From Conchocele bisecta (taxonomy: Eukaryota > Mollusca > Bivalvia > Lucinida > Thyasiridae): 64,000 nucleotides of DNA. The notes under the pieces are model-generated. The model had not been told where the DNA came from. It worked only from the letters and a program-made list of their open reading frames with translations, and made no database searches. Made by a program: the position numbers and the translations under genes. The DNA lies in assembly GCA_029237695.1 (NCBI GenBank), contig CM055269.1, positions 31,654,956 through 31,718,955 of the forward strand. The letters are read 5' to 3'. Below, piece after piece: positions 26,201-35,125 of this stretch (position 1 is the first letter of the stretch; every line of letters starts with the position of its first letter).

Positions 26201-28345
26201 ATACCTCATCAACAGTAATGTCTACTATTGGTGTAACACCTACATCAATAGTTCCCAATGTTACATACCTCATCAACAGTAATGCCTACTATTGGCGTAA
26301 CACCGACATCAATAGTTCCCAATGTTATATACCTCATCAACAGTAATGCCTGCTATTGGTGTAACACATGCATCGATAGTTGCCAATGTTATATACCTCA
26401 TCAACAGTAAATATACCTGTTATTGGTGTGACACCTACATTAATAGTTCCCAATGGTACATACCTGATCAACAATAATGCATACTATTGGTGTAACACCT
26501 ACATCGATAGTTCCCAATATTACATACCTAATCAATAGTAATGCCTGCTATTCGTGTAACACCTACATCAATAGTTCCCAATGTTACATATCTCATCAAT
26601 AGTCATACATGTACCTACTATTGGTGTAATAGCTATATCAATAGTTCTCAATGTTACGTACCTCATCAACATTAATGCCTGCTATTTGTGTAACACATAC
26701 ATCAGTAATTCCCAATGCTACATACCTCATTAACAGTAATGAATGCTATTGGTGTAACGCCTACATCAATAGTTCCCAATGTTACATACGTCATCAACAG
26801 TAATGTCAGCTATTGGAGTAACACATACATCAATAGTTCCCAATGATACATACCTCATCTACAGTAATAACTGATATTGCTGTAACGCCTACATCAATAG
26901 TTCCCAATGCTACATACCTCATCAACTGTAATGACTGCTATCGGTGTAACGCCTACATCGATAGTCTCCAATGTTACATACCTCATCAACAGTAATGCCT
27001 GCTATTGGTGTAACACATACATCAGTAGTTCCCAATGCTACATACCTCATTAACAGTAATGAATGCTATTGGTGTAACGCCTACATCAATAGTTCCCAAT
27101 GTTACATACGTCATCAACAGTAATGTCAGCTATTGGAGTAACACATACATCAATAGTTCCCAATGATACATACCTCATCTACAGTAATAACTGATATTGC
27201 TGTAACGCCTACATCAATAGTTCCCAATGCTACATACCTCATCAACAGTAATGACTGCTATTGGTGTAACGCCTACATCAATAGTTCCCAATGTTACATC
27301 CTCATCGGCGTAACACCTACATCTATAGTTCCTAATCTAATGTTACCTACCGTATGTGCAGCAATGCCTGATATAGGCACCTACATCTATAGTTCCCAAT
27401 GATACATACCCCATCAACAGTAATGCCTGCTATTGGTGTAACACATACATCAATAGTTCCCAATGTTACATACCTCATCAACAGTAATGCCTGCTATTGG
27501 TGTTAGACATACATCAATAGTTATCAATCTTACATACCTCATCAACAGTAAATATACTGTACCTGCTATTAATGTAACACCTACATTAATAGTTCCCAAT
27601 GTTACATACCTCATCAACAGTAATGCATACTATTGGTGTAACACCTACAGTATTAGTTCCCAATATTACTTACCTCATCAACAGTAATGCCTACTATTGG
27701 AGTAACACATACAGCAATAGTTCCTAATGTTACTTACCGTATGAACAGCAATGTCTGATATTGGCACCTACATCAATATTTCCCAATGCTACATATCTCA
27801 TCAGCAGTAATGCTTACTAGTGGCGTAGCACCTACATCAATATTTCCCCATGTTACTTACCTGATCAACAGCAATGCATGCCTTTGGTGTAACACTAGCA
27901 TCAACAGTTAGCAATGTTACATATCTGATCAACGGGAATGACTGCTATTGGCATCTACATCAATAGTTCCCAATGTTACATACCTCATCAACAGTAGTGA
28001 CTGCTATTGGCGTAACAGCTACATCAATAGTTCCCAATGCTACATATCTGATCAACATCAATGCCTGCTTTTTGTGTAACACATACAGCAACAGTTACCA
28101 ATGTTACATACCTGAGCAACAGCAATGACTATTCTTGGCACCTACATCAATAGTTTCCAATATTACATACCGCATCAACAGTAATTCCTGGCGCAACACC
28201 TACATAAATAGTTACATACCTCATCAACAGAATCGCTTACTATTGGCTTAACAACTCTTCGATAGTTCCCAATGTTACATACCTCATCAACATTAATGCC
28301 TGCTATTGCCCAATGTTACATACCTCATCAACAGTAATGCCTGCT
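23240..28345 (-). repeat. 64-bp minisatellite built from the exon 2 end plus splice donor
   Basis: About 5.1 kb of tandem units of 64 bp (roughly 80 units by length). On the minus strand each unit reads GTGTTACACCAATAGCAGGC, ATTACTGTTGATGAG, then GTATGTAACATTGGGAACTA and TTGATGTA. The first about 36 bases match the last 36 bases of exon 2 (coding GVKPIAGITVDE; the units encode the same with Thr for Lys). The next bases are that exon's GTATGT donor and intron start. Units differ by point changes and some are truncated or lengthened. Because 64 is not a multiple of three, the array cannot be read as a repeat protein. It fills the intron between exons 2 and 3. Confidence 0.92.
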
Positions 28346-28462
28346 ATTGGCTTAACACCTATATGGCCAGCTTCCACAAACTGGGATTGTTCACACCTGA
28401 CGTTATCACCATCCTGGTCCGTTGCTGTAACTTGTATCGTAGTTTTTTCATTCAACTTTATT
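28324..28462 (-). CDS. Host gene exon 2
   Basis: Acceptor ACAATGCAG and donor GATGAG|GTATGT bound 139 nt. The first base completes an Arg codon from exon 1. The rest encodes IKLNEKTTIQVTATDQDGDN, then VRCEQSQFVEAGHIGVKPIA and GITVDE. The DxDGDxVRC motif is a calcium-loop-like turn plus a conserved Cys. The 3' end of this exon is the source of the minisatellite next to it, so the true donor competes with about 80 copies. Confidence 0.87.
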
Positions 28463-28790
28463 CTGCATTGTAAAACATAAAACCAATGAACAACGTATCA
28501 AAGAACCGTGTAAAATAAATCTGCGTTTTGAAGGAATATAATTACTATTACATTGTTGTATTCCGAGTTATATGGTTAAAACGCATTCCAATGGATATTA
28601 AAGGCATACATTTGAAAGGTTTAGTGGGAAAAGGGGGCTAAGTCACTTATGAACTTAGCCCTCCCCCGTACCTTCCATTCTAATTTTTTACCGCAACACC
28701 ATGTCAGCTGACTGTATAACGGTTCAAGTACCACAGCCGTGTATCATAACAAAGACTATGTGTTGGAAAATGTGTGCAATAACCATTTAC

Positions 28791-28934
28791 CTGTATAAGG
28801 GTCTGGCCATTATTTGGGGACTTTTGTTTGGCAGCATGGTGTCATTCCTGATTCTGTGATCTATCTTCACCTGCATGTGCCACTTTGGTTGCTGATCTTG
28901 AACTGTTAGGTTGTGCCATGATTGTCCTTCGAAC
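28791..28934 (-). CDS. Host gene exon 1 of those found (internal exon)
   Basis: Acceptor TATCCCTGTAG and donor TACAG|GTAAAT bound 144 nt encoding FEGQSWHNLTVQDQQPKWHM and continuing to NKSPQIMARPLY. It starts in phase 2, so at least one upstream coding exon must exist; I could not place it. Two N-glycosylation sequons (NLT, NKS) are present, in keeping with an extracellular product. Confidence 0.82.
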
Positions 28935-29029
28935 CTACAGGGATACATGTTTCAACATAATCACACTTATACCGTTTAATAGCATCAGTTCACGATAAAA
29001 CATAGGTGAATACGTTACATAACTTGGAA

Positions 29030-30207
29030 AAAATAGTAACAACTATTGGTGTAACACATACACTACAACTATTGGTGTAACATCTACTCGTGGTGTATCA
29101 CCCGCGCTAGAATTGGCGGAGATTGTTTCTTTTGGGCTGTCCTTTCAGATGGTACACCCTAAGATGGTATTCACAAAAACAGTTAGAGATACACCAATGA
29201 ATATTGCATGAACACAGTCGCAAATTTTTCCTGATCATAAACATGCGTTTGTCGGCTAATTATCTAATTTGCATTTCAGTGTCGTAAACATCCAGTTGAG
29301 GAAATTTCATTCTAAATTTAATTTGCCAATATTGCGCAGTCTGTCTGGAAACTTCACTAGAAGTAGGTGAAGTAATTCCTTTCACCGATTCAGCAATACC
29401 ACTGACTACCGTTTCACTGAATATACGATAAAACAACATGCCTGTTTGAAAGTATTTTCCAGAAGCTGTATTACAATATAGTTTCAGCATTGAACACTCC
29501 TTTATAATCCCCATAAACACTACAATACGTTAACATACGATGTACGTGCATGATAAGCAGACATAACCGAATTTAAAGGGTCTATCGGATGCAGTTGAGG
29601 TTCATGTGCACAGTATAGTCCTTTGAAATTTAACAATACTGGTGAAAACCGCATACAACTGCACTCACACTCTACTCACCGTACAAACTTCACAGCCTTT
29701 ATTGGTGTGCTTCTTTATATCATTACATATTATAATTCAGTGGTGAGCTCGGGCGCACTTACGGTTGACACCTTAAAATTCAAGATGGCGTCCAACATGG
29801 CGGTCACTTAACTGAGAAATGCAAGGGCGTCACAATAAATACACAAGCAGTCATGTGTTGTATGCACTGTGTTCAGAACATTTAATAATAATGGTAAAAT
29901 GCTTCACAAGGCCGCTTTATGCTACGCGTACATGAAAACTTACCATCCAGTGAATCTAGGTTGAACACATGATTGAAAGTGTGAAATTTATTTTACCGTA
30001 GACCGAGCTAGAAGTATTTTACTAATACGGCCGACGAAGAATTTGCTTCTAAAACCCAATGTGCTACTTTTATCTCAACGCTGACGAGTCCCTAAGGGCG
30101 ATAATACACGTACGCTGCTGAATAAACGGAAAAAGCTTCGGAATTATACGTAGTTACATAAACAGATATTAATAATAAGTTTCTATTATTAAAAATAGTA
30201 CATATTA
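29030..30207. other. Upstream intron or flank with stray minisatellite words
   Basis: AACTATTGGTGTAACACATAC and ACTATTGGTGTAACATCTAC at about 29,039-29,092 are two partial minisatellite units on the far side of exons 1 and 2. An 86-codon minus-strand open frame at 29,260-29,520 has plausible composition but no splice sites in phase with exon 1, so I do not call it. The last segment before 30,208 is plain AT-rich flank of the Polinton insertion. Confidence 0.5.
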
Positions 30208-30215
30208 ACTAGCCG

Positions 30216-30450
30216 AGTAGTAGTAAGGGAGTCAAAATGATACCACCTACCGTGATATCATGTATAACCCTCTATAATACCCCCACCACCCCCGAAAAAT
30301 CAAAAATTGGTTAACGAGGAAAATTGTCTCCCGACAGCAAATTTATAAATTTTTGGAGAAAATAATTTTGATAAGAGGGAGTCAAAATGATACCACCTCC
30401 AACCAAAAGTTGGTGGTGTTATTGTAGTCCCAATTATATTGGTAATTGAC
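30216..30450 (+). repeat. Left terminal inverted repeat of Polinton copy 1
   Basis: 235 bp matching the inverted right end. The repeated internal word GGGAGTCAAAATGATACCAC occurs twice, at the tip and about 150 bp in. A C-rich stretch ACCCCCACCACCCCCGAAAA lies between. The end is AG...CT, as in other Polintons. Confidence 0.92.
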
Positions 30451-30489
30451 TTTTGAAAAAATGGTTATAATAAAATATTATTAGAGAAA

Positions 30490-30843
30490 ATGGATAATAC
30501 AATACAATTGGAATTGAAAGTTTGTAATGCCTGTGTTGAAGAAGTTTACGAAGAATACGGGGGTTATAGTCCTATATATAAATTCTATAAAATGAGAACA
30601 CTAGGCGATATCGAATACATGAAATACCAGCGTAATTTATTACACTCCGATAAAAACGTTGCATTTACAATATTATACCGGCAATTATGTCAACTATACA
30701 AGAGGCAAATACAAACATTAAGACGGATAATGCGTATCGGATATGAAACTAAGGTGTATTATATAAAATTATTAAAACCCAACGATTCGTTTACGAATGT
30801 ACATTTCTACGATAAAGATATGTATATTATTGAACAGAACTAA
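30490..30843 (+). CDS. Conserved small protein of unknown function (Polinton left-end gene)
   Basis: A 117-residue intact frame starting MDNTIQLELKVCNACVEEVY, just inside the left repeat. I do not recognise the family. It is rich in Tyr, Lys and Arg, with a basic, mostly helical middle (YKRQIQTLRRIMRIGYETK) and no membrane segment. Copy 2 has a 115-residue homologue at 55,283-55,630 differing by scattered substitutions and a different last few residues. Both frames remain open although most larger genes are broken. The start is the first ATG after an AT-rich leader (TTATTAGAGAAA). The position next to the terminus and strong conservation suggest an early or terminal function, but that is inference. 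Confidence 0.7.
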   Translation: MDNTIQLELKVCNACVEEVYEEYGGYSPIYKFYKMRTLGDIEYMKYQRNLLHSDKNVAFTILYRQLCQLYKRQIQTLRRIMRIGYETKVYYIKLLKPNDSFTNVHFYDKDMYIIEQN

Positions 30844-31462
30844 TTAATTTATGTTGTAATCACAACACCAAGCAGACGACAATGTTCCAATTACACGCGT
30901 TATGAAAATGTAAATTAGGTGTCCCACCTTACACGTATATTAAGTGTCCATTTATAGAGAGGTTTACACGATTACGTCTTCCGGGATGGAAAATAAACAC
31001 ACTGTAATATACATTACACACACGGTTATTTATACCCTTATCAATGGTATGTAAACGGGCTATCGATTTACACAGGTGGTGTACACAGTTTATAAACACT
31101 TAGTGAGGGTTATATAGTTCACGAATTTCCGGGATGGTTCGTTATTTAATTTTGTAAAAAATATTTATAATTTAAAGCCGAACACCCCCTATTATATAGA
31201 AAACATATTAATTAATATAATAAAATAATTAATTATCAATAAATAACATTTTTTTTTATTTCACCAGCAAAGTTAAGTTTATATACGAGAAATAAACACA
31301 GTTCGGTGTCGGACGCCGGCATTAATATCTCAACAGCGAGATAAGTTTCGTCACATGTACTTCACTCTGGCCGCTCTGCACATTATAGCGGATGGAGGTA
31401 ACGAAGGGGAGAGGTCCGCGGTATCGGTCCAATGATGGGGTGTAGGAGATGTGAGTGCAACA

Positions 31463-31602
31463 CACCTCGCTAAGCCGAAAAAATAAAAAAATAGAAGAAA
31501 TTTAAGCGAAGGCTTAGCGGGGTGGACCCAGAAGGGTTTTGCTGGCGCGGGTTCGAGCCTCGGTGGAACCTAAAACTTTATTTATTTTTTTTTTTTTTTT
31601 TT
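31463..31602 (+). ncRNA. Candidate Pol III-type structured RNA (tRNA-like promoter, T-run)
   Basis: A 14-bp stem is formed by CACCTCGCTAAGCC (31,463-31,476) and GGCTTAGCGGGGTG (31,511-31,524) around a 34-nt A-rich loop. An A-box-like TAGCGGGGTGG (31,515-31,525), overlapping the 3' arm, is followed 25 bp later by a B-box GGTTCGAGCC (31,550-31,559). A long T-run follows (31,585-31,602). Copy 2 has the counterpart at 56,051-56,180, with four stem pairs changed on both sides. No full tRNA cloverleaf can be drawn: there is no 5' partner for the presumed acceptor strand. A tRNA-derived viral RNA, in the manner of adenovirus VA RNA, is a possible reading; transcription is not shown. Confidence 0.5.
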
Positions 31603-31714
31603 AAATTGTTAATAATTTTCCTAAAATTAATTAATAAATTGTTTACTGCACCAATATAATTAATTTTATAATTAATTTAAAGAAAATTATAAAATTAATT
31701 ATTTAATAAAAATA
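31603..31714. other. AT-only spacer
   Basis: AT-rich spacer built from words such as TTAATAATTTTC and AATTAATTAATAAATTG and the phrase GTTTACTGCACCAATATAAT. The same words recur as gene separators elsewhere in both Polintons. In copy 2 this spacer is expanded by about 340 bp that include a second tRNA-like unit. Confidence 0.6.
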
Positions 31715-32350
31715 TTAATTTCCTCCGACTTTATCTCCAAGTTTTACCCTAAATTTATCCCAATCAGTTCTCTCAATCTTGGGCATGGTGGCGCGCGCTT
31801 TGATTCTAATATCATTTTTTAATTTTTCATATCTCCCCATTTCTTCCACCACGGATTCAAACTCTAAATTTGATATTTTCTTATCGGCCAACGCTTTGGA
31901 CACCATAACGTCGATGGTATTTTTCTTCGACCTGGCGAGAACAGATATTCTATCATGTTTTCTACATTTTTTCTCGAGTTTTCCACCCGACGCCCTAATT
32001 ACCATACACAACAACCCAGAAACGGCCGACACCGCACATAAAATCCCCGCTCCAGTAACCGTTATAATGGTGGATATAGTTGCAGCTGTCCCCGTCCCAC
32101 ACAACACAGAAACACTCGCCAGAGCCGTGCTAGATGCTTCAGCCATGTTCACCGCGCGTCTATATTTTTTAGCGTTTCTTTTTCTATTTTAGTATATTCT
32201 AACTAAAATATCCTGCATAGCGACGATATTATTCAACCTAAAATCTGAACTTCTTTCGTTAATTGTACACAGTGTTGATGGAGTGGTATTGACAATTGGA
32301 TACCGTGTTGATGGAGTGATATTGACAATTGGAAGCCGTGATTCGTTCAT
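31715..32350 (-). pseudogene. Polinton membrane-helix protein, frameshifted
   Basis: The C-terminal 145 codons are open at 31,715-32,152. The upstream part, starting MNES at 32,350, is in another frame because of a small indel near 32,190 (compare 57,160-57,190 in copy 2). The protein has two hydrophobic, Gly/Ala-rich helices (LASVSVLCGTGTAATISTII and AGILCAVSAVSGLLCMVI). A charged helical tail follows with KKCRKHDRISVLARSKKNTI and ALADKKISNLEFE. I recall similar proteins from invertebrate Polinton-like loci, always uncharacterised. A short tandem duplication (GTTGATGGAGTGGTATTGAC type, near 32,272-32,330) lengthens the N-terminal region relative to copy 2. Confidence 0.7.
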
Positions 32351-32370
32351 GATTTTCAATATATTAGTAT

Positions 32371-34363
32371 TTACAAAATAAGTTCAATTAACAATGAGAC
32401 AATAATGGAAGAACACTCTGGGTCACCGATTTTCGTAACAAAGTTAATAACACTACCTTGGGAAAGTTTAATTCGATCATAACCGGAGAACGAAACCACC
32501 GTCGAACTATCTCCAGCGATTTTAGTGACTCCAACCCCACGTTCTTCCCAATCTACTACAAGATTTATCGCGACCGCGCCCACAGGTTTACCACTAGCAT
32601 TAACCGAGCAGACCGCCATTCGGATAACTTCACCTGCAGCTGTCATAGCGTATCCCCCACATTTATTACTCGCTTTGGCACCGAACGAATATTCATAGTG
32701 CCCCTCAACCAATGGGCCCCGCTTCTCAGCCCAAACTGTTATGGCACGTTTTAGCGTTTTCATTGTTCGCACTATTCCGGCAAGCGCACTGTTTGAGGTA
32801 TATGCCTCAGTACGAATCTTATAAGAGGCCTCCTCAAGAGCTTTGGTCGCGGCTATACGATCATGTTTCAGTTTATCGGAAACTTCGGTTATCTTTCCGT
32901 CTAGTTCGGTAAGTGCCGCTTCTCTGCTGAGAGAGTCCTCTAAGCGCAACGCATCATAAGCCTCCGTAATGGTTGCCTGGTGGCCTTCTAGGGCTTTCTC
33001 AACACCCGACCGGGCCTCTTTTTGAAATTCGGTTATTTTCCCGTCTAGTTCAGCAACCGCGCTTCTCTGATGAGAGAGTCCTCTGAGCGCAACACCTTAT
33101 AAGCCTTCGCATGGGCTGCCTGGTGGTCTTCTCGGGCTTTCTCAATACCAGTTCGGACCCCCTCAACACCCGACCGGGCCTCTTTTTGAAATTCGGTTAT
33201 TTTCCCGTCTAGTTCAGCAACCGCCGCTTCTCTGATGAGAGAGTCCTCTGAGCGCAACACCCTATAAGCCTCCGTAAGGTCCGCCTGGTGGTCTTCTCGG
33301 GTTTTCTCAATACCCGTTCGGACCCCCTCAACCCCCAACCGGGCCTCCTTTCGAAATTCGGTTATTTTTTCGTCTAGTTCAGTAAGTGCCGCTTCTCTGT
33401 TGAGAGAGTCTTCTGAGCGCAACGCCCAATAAGCCTCCGCAATGGCCTCCTTGTGGTCTTCTCGGACCCCCTCAACCCCCGACCTGGTCTCTTTAAGAAA
33501 TTCAGCTATTTTCCCGTCTAGTTCATTAAGTGTCGCTTCTTTGCTGAGAGAGTCCTCTAAGTGTAACGCATCATAAGCCTCCGCAATGGCCTCCGCAAAG
33601 TTCACCTGGTGGTCTTCTCGGACTTTATCAATACCCGACCGGGTCTCTTTTCGAAATTTGGTTATTTTCCCGTCTAGTTCGGCAACCGCCGCTTCTCTGA
33701 TGAGAGAGTCCTCTGAGCGCAACACATCATAAGCCTCCGTAAGGTCCGCCTGGTGGTCTTCTCGGGCTTTCTCAATACCCGACTTGGCCTCTTTTCGAAA
33801 TTTGGTTATTTTTTTGTCTAGTTCGGTAAGTGCCGCATCTCTGATGAGAGAGTCCTCTAAGCGCAACGTATCATAACCCTCCGTTAGGGCCGCCTGGTGG
33901 TCTTCTCGGACTTTATCAATATCCGACCTGCTCTCTTTTTGAAATTTGGTTATTTTCCCGTCTAGTTCGGTAAGTGTCGCTTCACCGATGAGAGAGTCCT
34001 CTAAGCGCAACGCATCATAAGCCTCCGTAAGATCCGCCTGGTGGTCTTCTCGGACTTTATCAATCCCCAACCGGGCCTCTTTTCGAAATTTGGTTATTTT
34101 TTCACCTAGTTCGTTTAGTTCCGTATGCGTTTCTTCACGACTTTGTGTATTCACAGCCAGGGCATATTCTCTAAGTTGTGATAGTAGACTCTTGTGAATC
34201 TCGTCCGTGGCCACCGATATAGTTCTATTGATCAAGGCCTTTGTTTTTTGGGTAGTTAAAAAGTCGCCCTCTGTCGGGATGAATCCCCCTTCTCTCGGTT
34301 CCAAATTCTTTCTTTGAATTTGTCACCCAATCGGAAGAACTACCTCCGGTCGTATATACTCAT
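32371..34363 (-). pseudogene. Trimeric fibre-like protein with eight coiled-coil repeats, broken
   Basis: The reading order is a short N-terminal tail (with GGFIPTEGDFLTTQK), then eight repeats of roughly 45-60 residues built on LRLEDSLIREAALTELDGK, ITKFRKEARSGIDKVREDHQ and ADLTEAYDA. A C-terminal domain follows that begins ITVWAEKRGPLVEG and ends IIVSLLIELIL. That domain pattern (WAEK...G.Y..SFG...GGY, ending in a VSLL strand) is the kind of small beta-sandwich head I know from phage and viral fibres. The heptad-like charged repeats would form a long trimeric stalk. The role would be receptor binding at the vertex, next to penton. The frame is broken near the N-terminus (about 34,300-34,355) and near 33,050, so no full-length product is expected. 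Copy 2 has the same eight repeats with different breaks. Confidence 0.78.
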
Positions 34364-34471
34364 TTCAATAATGTTGATAATATATATATATAAATTACGA
34401 ACATGCGTTTAATTCTAAATAATTTTCTTAAAATTAATTAATTTGAAATTTCGAGAACGACCGAAATCGGG

Positions 34472-35111
34472 TTAATCGTTCTTCAACTCTCGCCCTTTAT
34501 CATCAAGAACAGAAATCTTCAACTCGTGGATGTGTCCCAATTCCAAAACTTTCATCTCGGGGTGTGTGAAGTCTAAGGTCACAGTCTCGCCATAGAAACA
34601 GTCGCTGGCGGGCACGGTTTTCAGTAATGTGGTGGGAGTGCCGTCTACCGTGTTGTACGATGTGTTCACCCAGATCCAGGTGCACCCCGAGAGTTTTCGT
34701 GAAGGCGAAGTTTACTGGGGTCGTGCCGACGTGCTCGCCCGGATCAAACATCCCATCATTGTTGGCAGGTAGTGTTATTTTAAATCCTAACAGTGAGCCC
34801 AACCCAGGTGAGACCCTTAACATTTTATCAACGGTCAATGTCGCAAGCCCCGTGGCTTTCGAGACTGAGAGAGTGACTACACCAGGAATCTTCGAAGCGA
34901 CAAAGGCTTGAAGATCTCCGAAACTCCAAAGGCCATGAGGTACTATAGCATGCTCGTCAACATCTGCTAAAAACTCGAGCGTTTCAATGTTTTTCCACCC
35001 GACCGTGAACGTGATTGATCTGAGGCCTACCCGGCGTTTTCCGCAGCAGTTATCGATTGACTTTTGAAGTTCACAACTCCCTTTTTGAACATTAGTGATA
35101 GTAGCAAACAT
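34472..35111 (-). pseudogene. Penton (minor capsid) protein, one frameshift
   Basis: It starts MFATITNVQKGSCELQKSID and ends in GRELKND, about 210 residues. The C-terminal signature NTSYNTVDGTPTTLLKTVPA, then FYGETVTLDF and HELKISVLDDKG, matches the conserved C-terminus of Polinton/adintovirus minor capsid (single-jelly-roll penton) proteins as I know them. One extra base near 34,669, within the codons before that signature, splits the gene into two frames. Only 14 bases separate its start codon from that of the divergent gene at 35,126. Penton would sit at the capsid five-fold vertices and carry the fibre encoded next to it. Confidence 0.82.
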
Positions 35112-35125
35112 AATAACATCTTTCA

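Larger units (their letters stand above)
3627..28934 (-). other. Multi-exon host gene: extracellular repeat-module/EGF-like protein (partial)
   Basis: Eleven exons read on the minus strand from 28,934 to 3,627 form one continuous coding frame. Every junction has AG/GT boundaries and all ten junctions match in codon phase. The product has an N-terminal module ending in the DQDGDNVRC region, a CTVTITA...YWGAIAITALD strand region, two copies of a module ending LGKHIICASAVDNTG or IKKLCLVAVDSNG followed by a Cys-containing strand, and a six-cysteine EGF-like domain. This architecture resembles large, mostly uncharacterised extracellular proteins that I recall as abundant in molluscs; no function is assigned. 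The first exon begins in phase 2 and the last ends in phase 1, so exons are missing at both ends, and no signal peptide or membrane anchor is seen here. Intron sizes range from about 0.3 to 5.7 kb and are inflated by repeats. Confidence 0.85.

Noticed and set aside
23741..27687. Plus-strand open frames rich in YLINSNACYWCNTYINSSQ-type repeats
   Set aside because: They are chance readings of the 64-bp minisatellite. The unit is not a multiple of three, so frames last only a few units, and the coding sense of the source exon is the minus strand.
23240..28345. CRISPR-like array
   Set aside because: Units are contiguous tandem repeats without unique spacers, in an animal genome.
29260..29520. 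86-codon minus-strand open frame just upstream of host exon 1
   Set aside because: Composition is plausible, but there is no acceptor/donor pair in the phase exon 1 requires and no recognised motif.
31463..31570. A functional tRNA gene in the Polinton left end
   Set aside because: A-box and B-box are present, but no 5' strand pairs with the presumed acceptor 3' strand and no normal anticodon arm can be drawn; kept as a tRNA-like ncRNA candidate.
32712..32912. Plus-strand 66-codon frame identical in both Polintons (also 57,681-57,881)
   Set aside because: It is the antisense of the conserved head/stalk junction of the fibre gene; identity follows from conservation of the fibre.
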